A DNA stretch of 64,000 bases, from positions 45,998 to 109,997 of the forward strand of contig CAZIZN010000018.1 in NCBI GenBank assembly GCA_964543795.1. The letters run 5' to 3'. Both the position numbers and the translations under genes were made by a program. The notes beneath the pieces were generated by a model, which had not been told where the DNA came from, did no database searches, and saw only the letters and a program-made list of their open reading frames with translations. Of this stretch, positions 26,701-36,255 are shown one piece after another. Each line of letters begins with the position of its first letter. Positions within the stretch are counted from its first letter, which is position 1. The DNA is from JACKIC01 sp964543795 (lineage in GTDB: Bacteria > Planctomycetota > UBA1135 > UBA2386).

Positions 26701-26971
26701 GCGCTCGGCCGGCGCGGCGCGGTTCCGGCCGATCATGCTCACGACGCTGACGACGTTCGTCGGTCTCACCCCGCTGCTGCTCGAGAAGAGCGTGCAGGCG
26801 CGCTTCCTGGTGCCGATGGGGGTGTCGCTCGCGTTCGGCGTGCTGTTCGCGACGCTCACGAGCCTCGTGTTCGTGCCGTGCCTCTACATCGCCCTCGACG
26901 ACGTGCGCAACGGCGTCCGGAGGGCCTGGGGCTGGCTCTACGGCGCCCGGCGCGATCCGGCGCACGGGTGA
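23717..26971 (+). CDS. RND superfamily efflux transporter (AcrB/HAE1-like)
   Basis: 1084 aa from GTG 23717, nine bases after the adaptor stop. The family layout is complete: a first transmembrane helix near residue 25 (HVAATLVAMTFAVAGLAAL), a large periplasmic porter domain (EVFPEIAPNIVTIQVTYPGA), helices 2-6 with the proton-relay pair in LVLGIVVDDAIVVGENV, a second periplasmic half and helices 8-12 (NDNIVLVDWIN). The inner-membrane pump exports compounds using the proton gradient, together with the adaptor and outer-membrane genes just upstream. Length is normal for the family (about 1030-1080). Drug, lipid or metal specificity cannot be assigned; the absence of CusA-like Met/Glu signatures argues against a copper pump. 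Confidence 0.93.
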   Translation: MTYDDPNIPEADKRGFFAAFTRNHVAATLVAMTFAVAGLAALAMGRVRREVFPEIAPNIVTIQVTYPGATPTEVELGICQRIEEVVEGVTGVDKVTATASEGVGMVVVEALQDADLSRVFDDVKNRVDAITNLPDEAEEPIVSRLVVRKEVINVTIAGDADELTLKRLAERARDELTALPEITQVELAAVRPYEVAIELSETAMSRHGLTFDAVAEAVRSGSLDLPAGAIKASDGQTLLRVEGQAYRGEEFADLVLLTNPDGTRVRLGDVATVRDGFADDDLLARFDGKPAALLKVFRVGDQDAIDVTAAVRTWVQGPGRAMLPPGIEMATWRDESVILRGRIDLLVSNAMQGLVLVFVILTLFLQLRIAIWVAIGIPVAFLGAVALMPAFDVSINMISLFAFLLVLGIVVDDAIVVGENVVNWRRAGLSPLHASLRASRQVRIPVFASVMTTVAAFTPMLFAVPGSDAQVWRVIPSIVIPVLLVSLIESQLCLPAHLATVRLDTTDARSWLGARLVSGIQRGFQRGLDWFIARCYQPVIEICLRFRYATIAAALTTLVVAGASVGAGYPRFVFFPTVDGDNIVVSLTMPQGTPIETTAGILARIEGAAREVCAEFDAERGGDESVLEHMLATAGAQPYATEQARNGGNRDAQFQSGSHLAELNVQLLPSERREIASDRIMSRLRERVGPVPDAVDLQYTTSFFSTGKDVDVELYHADLDVLRAAVAELENALRAMPEVKDVTNSFRAGKSEIELAIRPTAEPLGLTQRDLARQVRQAFYGEEAQRVQRGRDDVKVMVRYPEAERRSLADLDELRVRTPSGDEVPLQEVATATTGRSFASINRVDRKRALRVSGEIDENDPNASAEAINERIRTVVMPDLTRRHPGLTWAFEGDQKKKSDLLRSLASGFLVALFVIYALMAIPLKSFLQPVLIMTAIPLGLVGAIGGHALMGFDLSILSLFGVIALAGVVVNDNIVLVDWINQRRDEHDTLLEAVRSAGAARFRPIMLTTLTTFVGLTPLLLEKSVQARFLVPMGVSLAFGVLFATLTSLVFVPCLYIALDDVRNGVRRAWGWLYGARRDPAHG

Positions 26972-27070
26972 GCCGGTGGGGTCGGTGACGCCGGCCGGTC
27001 GGGGCGTCGTCCCTCCTGTCCGGGTCCTGCCCGTCCGGGCCAACAGCCCTACCGAGGAACCACCGGACCA

Positions 27071-27104
27071 CCCAACGCCACCCACACCACCCCACACCCA
27101 CCCC
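27071..27104 (-). other. Potential G-quadruplex (minus strand)
   Basis: The plus strand has five C runs (27071-73, 27081-83, 27090-93, 27097-99, 27101-104), so the minus strand has five runs of 3-4 G with loops of 1, 3, 6 and 7 bases. This fits the canonical G-quadruplex rule. It lies about 207 bases upstream of the histidine kinase start. Confidence 0.6.
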
Positions 27105-27300
27105 GCGCGACCCCGTCCCGTCCGCCCGTGACACGAGCCCTTCGCGCGAACGCCGAGCCCGCCGCAAAGCCAGTCTCAGAAACGACCTGAGGCCACCCGC
27201 CTCGGTAAAGACCCTGCCCCGCGCCAGCCGATGGACGAAGGTCCCATGGCGTCGCCAACGAGAGTCGGCTGCAGACGGCAGGAGCGACCGCGCCGCCCCC

Positions 27301-27305
27301 GGAGG
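27301..27305 (+). promoter_or_regulatory. Shine-Dalgarno site GGAGG fixing the GTG start of the histidine kinase
   Basis: GGAGG ends five bases before GTG 27311. It supports the GTG start and contrasts with many first genes in this window that have no such site. Confidence 0.75.
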
Positions 27306-27310
27306 CGAGC

Positions 27311-29623
<2,313 letters not shown>

Positions 29624-29721
29624 CGCGCTGGCCGACGCCGCAGCCCGGGCGACGCGCGGCCGTCCGCGGCGTCCTCCGCTGCGGAACCGGGCGCGCCTTC
29701 GCGGGCCGCGCGCGCCGTCCG

Positions 29722-29727
29722 TATGCT
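29722..29727 (+). promoter_or_regulatory. Putative -10 (TATGCT), eight bases before the amidohydrolase start
   Basis: TATGCT lies in a 112-base gap and ends eight bases before ATG 29736. There is no Shine-Dalgarno sequence. A leaderless transcript is inferred. Confidence 0.5.
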
Positions 29728-29735
29728 GCGCGACC

Positions 29736-32700
29736 ATGCGTCTGATCGCCGCCGCGTTCCTGCTCGCCGCCGCCGCACCGCTGCCCGCACAGACCGCGCC
29801 GCACAACGGCCCGCGCCCCGTCGATCCCGGCTGGTTCGCGCTGACCGGCGCCACCGTCGTGACGAAACCCGGCGAGCGCCTGCCGACCGCGACGATCGTC
29901 GTGCGCGACGGCCGCATCGTCGCGGTCGGCGACGCGCCGCCGCCCGCCGGGGCGACCGTGATCGACTGCAAGGGCCTGGTCGTGCATGCCGGGTTCGTCG
30001 AGCCGTTCCTCACGGTCGACGTGCCCGCACCCGACGCGCCGGCGAGCGACGCCCACTGGCACCCGATGGTGCTGCCCACGCGGCGCGCCCAGGACGGTGC
30101 CGGCGTGCCCGAGGCCGAGCGCCGCGCGCTGCGCGAACTCGGCTTCGCGGCCGCGGGCATCGTGCCGACCGGCGGCGTCTGGAAGGGCACCGGCGCCGTC
30201 GTGCTGCTCGACGAACCCGGCGAGACCGAACGCGCGCGCCTCGTGCGCGACCGCACCGGTGCGATCCTGAGCCTGCAGACGGCCGGCGGTGGCGCTCACC
30301 CCGCCAGCGAGATGGGCGCGATCGCCCTGCTGCGCCAGCAGCTCGCGGACGCCGAATGGTGGCATCGCTGCGCGACCACGATCGCGCGCGATCCGACGCT
30401 GGCCGCCGTGGCTCCCCCGTCGTCCGCCGCGCTCGCCGCGCTCGCCGCGCAGCGCGACCTGCCGCTCTGGTTCGACGTGCGCGACGAGTTGCAGGCGCTG
30501 CGCGCGCTGCGGCTCGCGGCCGAGTTCCAACGGCGCGCCGTCGTCGTCGGCAGCGGCATGGAGTTCCGCCGCCTCGAGGCGCTCGCCGCGCTGCGCCCCG
30601 ACTGCATCGTGCCGCTGCACTTCCCCGATGCGCCCGACGTCGGCACCGCGGCCGCCGCGCTGCGCACGACGCTGCGCCAGCTGCTGTCGTGGGAGCAGGC
30701 GCCGACGAACACCAGGCGCCTGCTCGACGCCGGGATCGCCGTGGCGTGGACGACCGCGCGACTGCCCGACAAGAAGACCTTCCGCGAACGCCTCGGCGAG
30801 GCGATGGCGTGCGGCGTCACCGCCGACCAGGCTCTCGCGGCGTTGACCACGGTGCCAGCCCGGCTGCTCGGCGTCGAGGCGCAGCTGGGCACCATCGAGC
30901 CCGGCAAGCTCGCGAATCTCGTGGTGAGTGCGGGCGACCCGTTCGCCGCCGAGACCGAGATCCGCGATGTCTGGGTCGGCGGCCGCCGCCACGTCGTGCA
31001 TGCACCGGCCGACGCCGGCCTCGACGGCACCTGGGCCTGGACCGGCGGCTGGCCCGGCGCGGCCAGAGCGACGCCGCCGCGCTTGCGCATCGACGGCACC
31101 AAGGTCGTCTGCACGCTGCCGGCCCCGGCCGAGCCGACGGACGCCGAGCCGACGCGGGTGCGCGCCGAAGGCGTGCAGCGCGAACCTGCCGCGCTGAACT
31201 GCCGGCTGCGCCACGAAGCACTCGGCGACGCCGGCACGTTCCTCGTGCGCCTGCACCTCGACGGCGGATCGCTGGCCGGCGTCGTCGTGCATCCCGACGG
31301 TCGCACGCAGGCACTGCGCGCCGAACGCACGCCCGCGGCGGAGCGCCCCGAGGCGGAGAAGCCGGACGGCAAGGACGGGTCGCGGGCCTTCGTGCCGCCC
31401 GAACTCGTGCCGCTGTCCACGCCGCTCGGCGGCCACGGTGCGGCGGCGCTGCCGGCGGCTGGGTCGTTCGTGATCCTCGGAGCCGTGCTGTGGCCGTGCG
31501 ACGGCCGCGAACCGATCGCCGACGGCGCGGTGCACGTGCGCGACGGCCGCATCGTCTACGCCGGCACGCGCGCCGATCTGCCCGCACTGCCCGAGGGCAT
31601 CGAGACGATCGACGCGGCGGGCAAGCACCTGACGCCCGGACTCATCGACTGCCACTCGCACACCGGCATCTCGCGCGGCGTCAACGAAGGCGGCGAAGCG
31701 GTGACCGCGGAGGTGCGGATCGAGGACGTGATCGACCCCGACGACCCGAACTGGTACCGGCAGCTCGCGGGCGGCGTCACCGCCGTCAACCAGCTGCACG
31801 GCTCCGCGAACGCGATCGGCGGCCAGAGCAGCACGGTCAAGATCCGCTACGGCGTCGCCGATCCCGACTCGATGCGCCTGCGCGGCGGCGCCCCGGGCAT
31901 CAAGTGGGCGCTCGGCGAGAACCCGCGGCGCGCCAACAGCAGCTCGCCGGCGAGCCGCTACCCCAACACGCGCATGGGCGTCGAGGCGTTGATCCGCGAC
32001 CGCCTCGCCGCCGCCGAGACCTACGGCCGCGAGCACGCCGCCTACGAAGCGCTGCCTCCCGCGGCCCGAGCCAAGGTGCTGCCGCCGCGAGCCGATCTCG
32101 AACTCGAAGCGCTCGCCGAGGTGATCGCCGGTCGCCGCCGCATCCACTGCCACAGCTACCGCCAGGACGAGATCTCCATGCTCTGCGAGCTGGCGCAGGA
32201 GTACGGCATCCGGATCGGCACGTTCCAGCACGTGCTCGAGGGCTACAAGGTCGCCGACGCGATCGCCGCCAGCGCGATCGGCGCGTCGTCGTTCGCGGAC
32301 TGGTGGGGCTACAAGTTCGAGGTCTACGACGCGATCCCCGACAACCCGGCGATCCTGCACGAGGCCGGCGTCAACGTCTCGGTCAACAGCGACAGCGACG
32401 AACACGCGCGGCGCCTCAACACCGAGGCCGGCAAGGCCGTGAAGTACGGCGGCGTGCCGCCGCGCGTGGCGCTGGGCTTCGTCACCAGCAACCCGGCGAT
32501 CCAGCTCGGCGTCTTCGACCGCACCGGCTCCCTGACGCCCGGCAAGGACGCGGACCTCGCGCTCTGGTCGGCCGACCCGCTGAGCTACGCGGCGCGCTGC
32601 GAGGCGACGTGGGTCGACGGCCGCCGCCTGTTCTCGCTGGCCGACGACCGGGCGGGGCGCGAACGCCTCGCCGCCGAACGGCGGCGCCTGCTGCAGAAGG

Positions 32701-32819
32701 CGCTCGCCGCGCCGGGCGGCAGGACCGCGCGCGAGGGCGATCCCCGCGACGCCTACTGGGCCGCCGAAGACCGCAGCGCCGCCTACTGCTGCCGCGAACA
32801 CGAGGAGAACCGCCGATGA
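29736..32819 (+). CDS. Secreted tandem amidohydrolase: degenerate plus intact module
   Basis: 1027 aa with signal peptide MRLIAAAFLLAAAAPLPAQ. It holds two amidohydrolase (imidazolonepropionase/dihydroorotase-like) modules. The first (about 30-430) has the leading beta-sandwich (VRDGRIVAVGDAPPPAGATV) and closing EPGKLANLVV strand, but the expected HxH is VVHAGFVEPF and no catalytic Asp segment is found, so it looks inactive. The second (about 580-970) keeps the metal ligands: LIDCHSHTGIS, HCHSYRQDE, TFQHVLEGYK and SVNSDSDEHARR. It would hydrolyse a C-N bond of an unidentified substrate outside the cytoplasm. A third, separate module gene overlaps its stop (ATGA). About 1000-aa tandem proteins of this family followed by a roughly 430-aa relative are familiar in other bacteria, from memory. 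Confidence 0.8.
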   Translation: MRLIAAAFLLAAAAPLPAQTAPHNGPRPVDPGWFALTGATVVTKPGERLPTATIVVRDGRIVAVGDAPPPAGATVIDCKGLVVHAGFVEPFLTVDVPAPDAPASDAHWHPMVLPTRRAQDGAGVPEAERRALRELGFAAAGIVPTGGVWKGTGAVVLLDEPGETERARLVRDRTGAILSLQTAGGGAHPASEMGAIALLRQQLADAEWWHRCATTIARDPTLAAVAPPSSAALAALAAQRDLPLWFDVRDELQALRALRLAAEFQRRAVVVGSGMEFRRLEALAALRPDCIVPLHFPDAPDVGTAAAALRTTLRQLLSWEQAPTNTRRLLDAGIAVAWTTARLPDKKTFRERLGEAMACGVTADQALAALTTVPARLLGVEAQLGTIEPGKLANLVVSAGDPFAAETEIRDVWVGGRRHVVHAPADAGLDGTWAWTGGWPGAARATPPRLRIDGTKVVCTLPAPAEPTDAEPTRVRAEGVQREPAALNCRLRHEALGDAGTFLVRLHLDGGSLAGVVVHPDGRTQALRAERTPAAERPEAEKPDGKDGSRAFVPPELVPLSTPLGGHGAAALPAAGSFVILGAVLWPCDGREPIADGAVHVRDGRIVYAGTRADLPALPEGIETIDAAGKHLTPGLIDCHSHTGISRGVNEGGEAVTAEVRIEDVIDPDDPNWYRQLAGGVTAVNQLHGSANAIGGQSSTVKIRYGVADPDSMRLRGGAPGIKWALGENPRRANSSSPASRYPNTRMGVEALIRDRLAAAETYGREHAAYEALPPAARAKVLPPRADLELEALAEVIAGRRRIHCHSYRQDEISMLCELAQEYGIRIGTFQHVLEGYKVADAIAASAIGASSFADWWGYKFEVYDAIPDNPAILHEAGVNVSVNSDSDEHARRLNTEAGKAVKYGGVPPRVALGFVTSNPAIQLGVFDRTGSLTPGKDADLALWSADPLSYAARCEATWVDGRRLFSLADDRAGRERLAAERRRLLQKALAAPGGRTAREGDPRDAYWAAEDRSAAYCCREHEENRR

Positions 32820-34132
32820 ACGCCCTGCTCCCGACGCTCTTCCTGGCGCTCGCCGCCGCGATCCCGGCCCAGGACCTCGGTCCGAAGGCGCCGCCGCAGC
32901 GTTCGCCCGTGCTGCTGCGCAACGCCGCGCTCTACACGATGGACCGCGGCATCGTGCTCGGCGGTTCGCTGCTGTTCGACGGCGGCACGATCCGCAGCGT
33001 GCACGCCGAAGGGGAGACCCCGCGCCTGCCCGAAGGCACGCGCGTGCTCGACCTCGCCGGCAAGTCGGTGTTCCCGGGCCTGATCTCGGCGCACACCACG
33101 CTCGGCCTCGTCGAGATCGGCATGGTCCGGCAGACGGTCGACACCGACGAACTCGGCGACCTGTCGCCCGAGGCGCTCGCCGCCACCGCCGTCAATCCCG
33201 ACACGGCGGCGATCCCGGTCGCGCGCAGCAACGGCGTGCTCGCGGCCGCGGTCTTCCCGGTCGGCGGGCTGGTGCCGGGCCGCGTCTCGGTGATCCGGCT
33301 CGACGGCTGGACGAACGCCGACCTCGCCGTGCAGCGCGACGCCGGCATCGTCATCGGCTGGCCGGCGAAGGCCGGCGACGGCGGCGGTCGGCGCGGTCGG
33401 CGCGAGCCGGCGCCGGGGGGCGCCGACCAGACGGCGGCGCAGCGCCTGCGCATCGAGCGGCTGTTCGCCGACGCGCGCGCCTGGCTCGACGCGCGCACCG
33501 CCGATCCGTCCGTGCCGCTCGACGTGCGGCTCGCCGCCCTGGTGCCGGCACTGCGCGGCGAGGTGCCCGTCTTCCTGCTCACCAACGAGCAGGAGCAGAT
33601 CGAGTCGGCGGTGCGCTGGGCGACGGGCCGCGGGCTGCGCACGGTGATCGTCGGCGGCCGCGACGCGGCGCACTGTGCGCAGCTGCTGCAGGAACGGCGG
33701 GTGCCCGTCGTACTCGACGGGGTGCACCGCCTGCCGTCGCGCGACGACGCCGACTACGACGAGCCGTTCACGCTGCCGGCCCGGCTCGCCGAGCTCGGCG
33801 TCGACTTCTGCCTCGCGACCGGCTCGGACTTCAGCACCGATCGCAACCTGCCCTACCACGCGGCGACGGCGGCCGCGTTCGGGCTCGACCGCCAGCGCGC
33901 GCTCGCGGCGATCACCGCCGACGCGGCGCGCATCCTCGGCGTCGGCGACCGGCTCGGCACGCTGACGGCGGGCAAGGAAGCGACGCTGTTCGTCGCCGAC
34001 GGGCATCCGTTCGAGCTGACGACGAAGATCGAACTCGCGTTCGTGCGCGGCGCCGAGGTCGACCTGCGCAACCGGCAGACGGAACTGGCAAGGAAGTACC
34101 GCGAGCGCTACCGGCAGCTGCAGGGGCGGTGA
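32816..34132 (+). CDS. Secreted amidohydrolase-like protein with incomplete metal site
   Basis: 438 aa from ATG 32816, overlapping the upstream stop and preceded by GAGGAG eight bases upstream. The signal MNALLPTLFLALAAAIPAQ indicates export. The fold is recognisable: RNAALYTMDRGIVLGGSLLF at the start, FPGLISAHTTLG where the HxH motif should be, FCLATGSDFSTD near the usual catalytic Asp, then GTLTAGKEATLFVADGHP. Only one His of the first metal motif remains (SAHTT), so hydrolysis is doubtful. A Gly/Arg-rich loop (GDGGGRRGRREPAPGGADQ) at about 185-205 is probably disordered. It probably pairs with the tandem protein upstream as a structural or regulatory subunit. Confidence 0.75.
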   Translation: MNALLPTLFLALAAAIPAQDLGPKAPPQRSPVLLRNAALYTMDRGIVLGGSLLFDGGTIRSVHAEGETPRLPEGTRVLDLAGKSVFPGLISAHTTLGLVEIGMVRQTVDTDELGDLSPEALAATAVNPDTAAIPVARSNGVLAAAVFPVGGLVPGRVSVIRLDGWTNADLAVQRDAGIVIGWPAKAGDGGGRRGRREPAPGGADQTAAQRLRIERLFADARAWLDARTADPSVPLDVRLAALVPALRGEVPVFLLTNEQEQIESAVRWATGRGLRTVIVGGRDAAHCAQLLQERRVPVVLDGVHRLPSRDDADYDEPFTLPARLAELGVDFCLATGSDFSTDRNLPYHAATAAAFGLDRQRALAAITADAARILGVGDRLGTLTAGKEATLFVADGHPFELTTKIELAFVRGAEVDLRNRQTELARKYRERYRQLQGR

Positions 34133-34150
34133 GGGCGGGGCCCTCGCCGC
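34126..34150 (+). terminator. 10-bp hairpin overlapping the amidohydrolase stop codon
   Basis: GCGGTGAGGG (34126-34135) pairs with CCCTCGCCGC (34141-34150) across a five-base loop with one G-U pair; the stop TGA is inside the stem. There is no T tract. It sits between convergent genes. Confidence 0.5.
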
Positions 34151-34186
34151 AGAGACCGTCCTGACGATCCGCAAGGGACGCACCCC

Positions 34187-36253
34187 TCATCGCACCCGGC
34201 TGCCGAGGAACTGCCAGATCGCCTCGAACTGCTTCGCCGCGTCGCCGCCGAGCACGTCGGTGAAGGCCGTCCTACCCTTGTCGTCCGCGTACTTCGTCAT
34301 GCGTGCGTCCGGATCGATGCGCGGCGGATCGAGCAGCCAGCGACTGTAGTACTCGTGCCGCAACCGCGCGCGCGCGGTCAGCAGTTCGATGCCGGCGCGC
34401 TCGAACACCTGCACCGCCGGCTTGTCGCCGAGCGCGTGGCACTGCACGCAGCCGAAGCCCGTGCCCATCTGCACGAGCCGATCGCCGTGGATCGCGAGTT
34501 GCGCGTCGGCCGCGGTCCTCGGTTCGTCCTGCGCGTAGCCGTGCTCGCGCACGAGCCCCTGCACGATCGCATCGCCGTGCTGGTGGAACACCGGCATGCG
34601 CGCGGTCAACCACGGCCGCGGCGACTTCTCCTCGCCGAGCACGAAGCGCTTCAGCCACGAAGGCTGCAGCTTCTCGCCCACCCACGACAGCGCCGGGATG
34701 CCCTGCGCCAGCGGATCCTGTTCGTGCGGCAGGGGCACCGTGGCGCCTGCTGCGGTCGCCCAGCGCGCCCACGTCGACGGTTCGCCGTCGAGCCCGTGGC
34801 AGGCCGTGCAGCGCTCGGCGGGGCGGTGGCGCGCGACGAAGTCGAGCGGCGCGCGGCGGAACGGCGCCTCCTCGGCGAGCGGCAGGAACGCGCGCAGCGC
34901 CGCGCGCTGCTCGTCGGACAACCCGTGATCGGGCGCCTTGCCGGCCTTGCCGGCCTTGCCGGGCGCATCCGCGAGGCAGCCGGCCTGTGCGTCGAGGTGG
35001 CCGAGACGCTTCGTCACGCGCTCCTGTGCCGGCGGCACGTCGAGCGCATGGCAGGCGAGGCAGTCGCGCTGCTGCACGAGGCGGCGGCCGCGCTCGACGT
35101 CGCCCACCGCGTCGGGCAGCGCCTCGGCGGGCGCGGCGAGCAGGTGCGCGGCGAGTGCCGCGGCGTCGTCCGCCGTCAGACGGAAGTCCGGCATGCGCAC
35201 GTGCGCATGGTTGCGCCGCGGATCCTGCAGGTACGCGACCAGACCGGCCGCATGCCACTTCTGCGGCACGAACGACAGATCGATCCGGTCGCCGAGCGCC
35301 GCGTCGCCGAGCCCTTCGCCGACGCCGGTGTGGCACGCCACGCAGCCGAGTTCGAGGAAGCGACGGGCGCCGTCGGTGCGCTGCTCGGCGGTCGGCTCGG
35401 GCGCCGCGACGGGCGCGCCGAGCGACCCGAGGTAGGCCGCCATGTCGTGCGCCTCCTGATCCGATGCGAGGTGCATGCGCGGCATCGTCGCGTCCTTGCG
35501 GAAGCGACGCGGATCCTGCAGCCACGCCGCGATCCAGGGCCGCTTCGCCCGCGCGCCGACCTGCCGCAGATCGGGGCCCGGCGCGTCGAGTTCGGCATAG
35601 GCGGACTCGCCGACGCGACGCGCCTGCGGCTCGTGGCAGAGCGCACAGCGCCGGTCGACGAACAGCTGGTGGCCGTGGCGCAGCCGTTCGCCGGCGGCGA
35701 TCTCGGGATCCGCGGCGTCCCACTGCAGCAGCTCGGGCGCGATCGGTTCGAAGGCGAAGTCGGGCCCCTTCCAGAGCAGGCGGAACCAGCCGTCGCCGAG
35801 CGCCCCGCTCTCGAAGTCGAGCTCGACGAGGTTCTCGCCCTTCTTGAGGCGCACGCCCTTGTCGGTCGCCAGGGGCTTCTGCGGGCGCGGCGAGCCACCG
35901 AGCACCTTCTCGCCGTTGATGCGCAGCTCGACGGCGCCGCGCCCGTCGACGCGGAAGTCGTAACGATCGCGCAGCGGCAGCGTCACCTTGGCGACGAAGC
36001 GCGCGCGGAACATGCCCGGCGCCAGGGCCGGATGCGGCACCTCGCCGCGTTCGACGGCGAGCGCGACGAGCCGCGCGCGCACGCTGACCGAAGCGCCACC
36101 TTCGCCGGGACGCACGAACGTGACCTTGGCGCCGCGCGCGAGCGGCGCGGCAGCGGCAACGGGGTCCTGCGTGGCGGGCGCGGCGTCGAACACCGTCGCC
36201 GTCGCGGCGACGCCGACGAAGGCCAGCAGCGGCGCGAAGCGGCGCAGCGGCAT
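34187..36253 (-). CDS. Penta-haem cytochrome c with N-terminal PA14-like domain
   Basis: 688 aa with signal peptide MPLRRFAPLLAFVGVAATAT. A PA14-like beta domain (about 75-180: YDFRVDGRGAVELRINGE; GWFRLLWKGPDFAFEPI) comes first. Five CxxCH haem motifs follow: CALCH at 203, then CVACH, CLACH and CTACH, and CVQCH at about 602. Between them are helical class-I-like segments with Met candidates (RFRKDATMPRMHL; HAHVRMPDFRL; WLTARMPVF). The gene starts two bases after the stop of the DUF6797/propeller gene. It is the second such pair in the window; here the PA14 part is N-terminal, whereas in 6225-8645 it lies between haems two and three. An envelope electron-transfer partner for the propeller is inferred. 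Confidence 0.85.
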   Translation of the reverse strand: MPLRRFAPLLAFVGVAATATVFDAAPATQDPVAAAAPLARGAKVTFVRPGEGGASVSVRARLVALAVERGEVPHPALAPGMFRARFVAKVTLPLRDRYDFRVDGRGAVELRINGEKVLGGSPRPQKPLATDKGVRLKKGENLVELDFESGALGDGWFRLLWKGPDFAFEPIAPELLQWDAADPEIAAGERLRHGHQLFVDRRCALCHEPQARRVGESAYAELDAPGPDLRQVGARAKRPWIAAWLQDPRRFRKDATMPRMHLASDQEAHDMAAYLGSLGAPVAAPEPTAEQRTDGARRFLELGCVACHTGVGEGLGDAALGDRIDLSFVPQKWHAAGLVAYLQDPRRNHAHVRMPDFRLTADDAAALAAHLLAAPAEALPDAVGDVERGRRLVQQRDCLACHALDVPPAQERVTKRLGHLDAQAGCLADAPGKAGKAGKAPDHGLSDEQRAALRAFLPLAEEAPFRRAPLDFVARHRPAERCTACHGLDGEPSTWARWATAAGATVPLPHEQDPLAQGIPALSWVGEKLQPSWLKRFVLGEEKSPRPWLTARMPVFHQHGDAIVQGLVREHGYAQDEPRTAADAQLAIHGDRLVQMGTGFGCVQCHALGDKPAVQVFERAGIELLTARARLRHEYYSRWLLDPPRIDPDARMTKYADDKGRTAFTDVLGGDAAKQFEAIWQFLGSRVR

Positions 36254-36255
36254 GG

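Larger units (their letters stand above)
26972..27310. other. 339-bp intergenic region between the RND operon and the histidine kinase
   Basis: No gene found. A weak hairpin follows the RND stop (GGTCGG 26980-26985 with CCGGCC 26991-26996, one G-T pair). A C-tract array follows at 27071-27104 (listed separately). A 7-bp imperfect stem lies at 27187-27193 / 27199-27205. The kinase Shine-Dalgarno GGAGG is at 27301-27305. Confidence 0.6.

Noticed and set aside
22025..27097. A 1690-codon open frame on the minus strand opposite the efflux operon
   Set aside because: It is His/Arg/Gly/Asp-rich, has no domain, and lies exactly opposite well-recognised tolC-like, adaptor and RND genes. Very high GC makes long antisense frames common.
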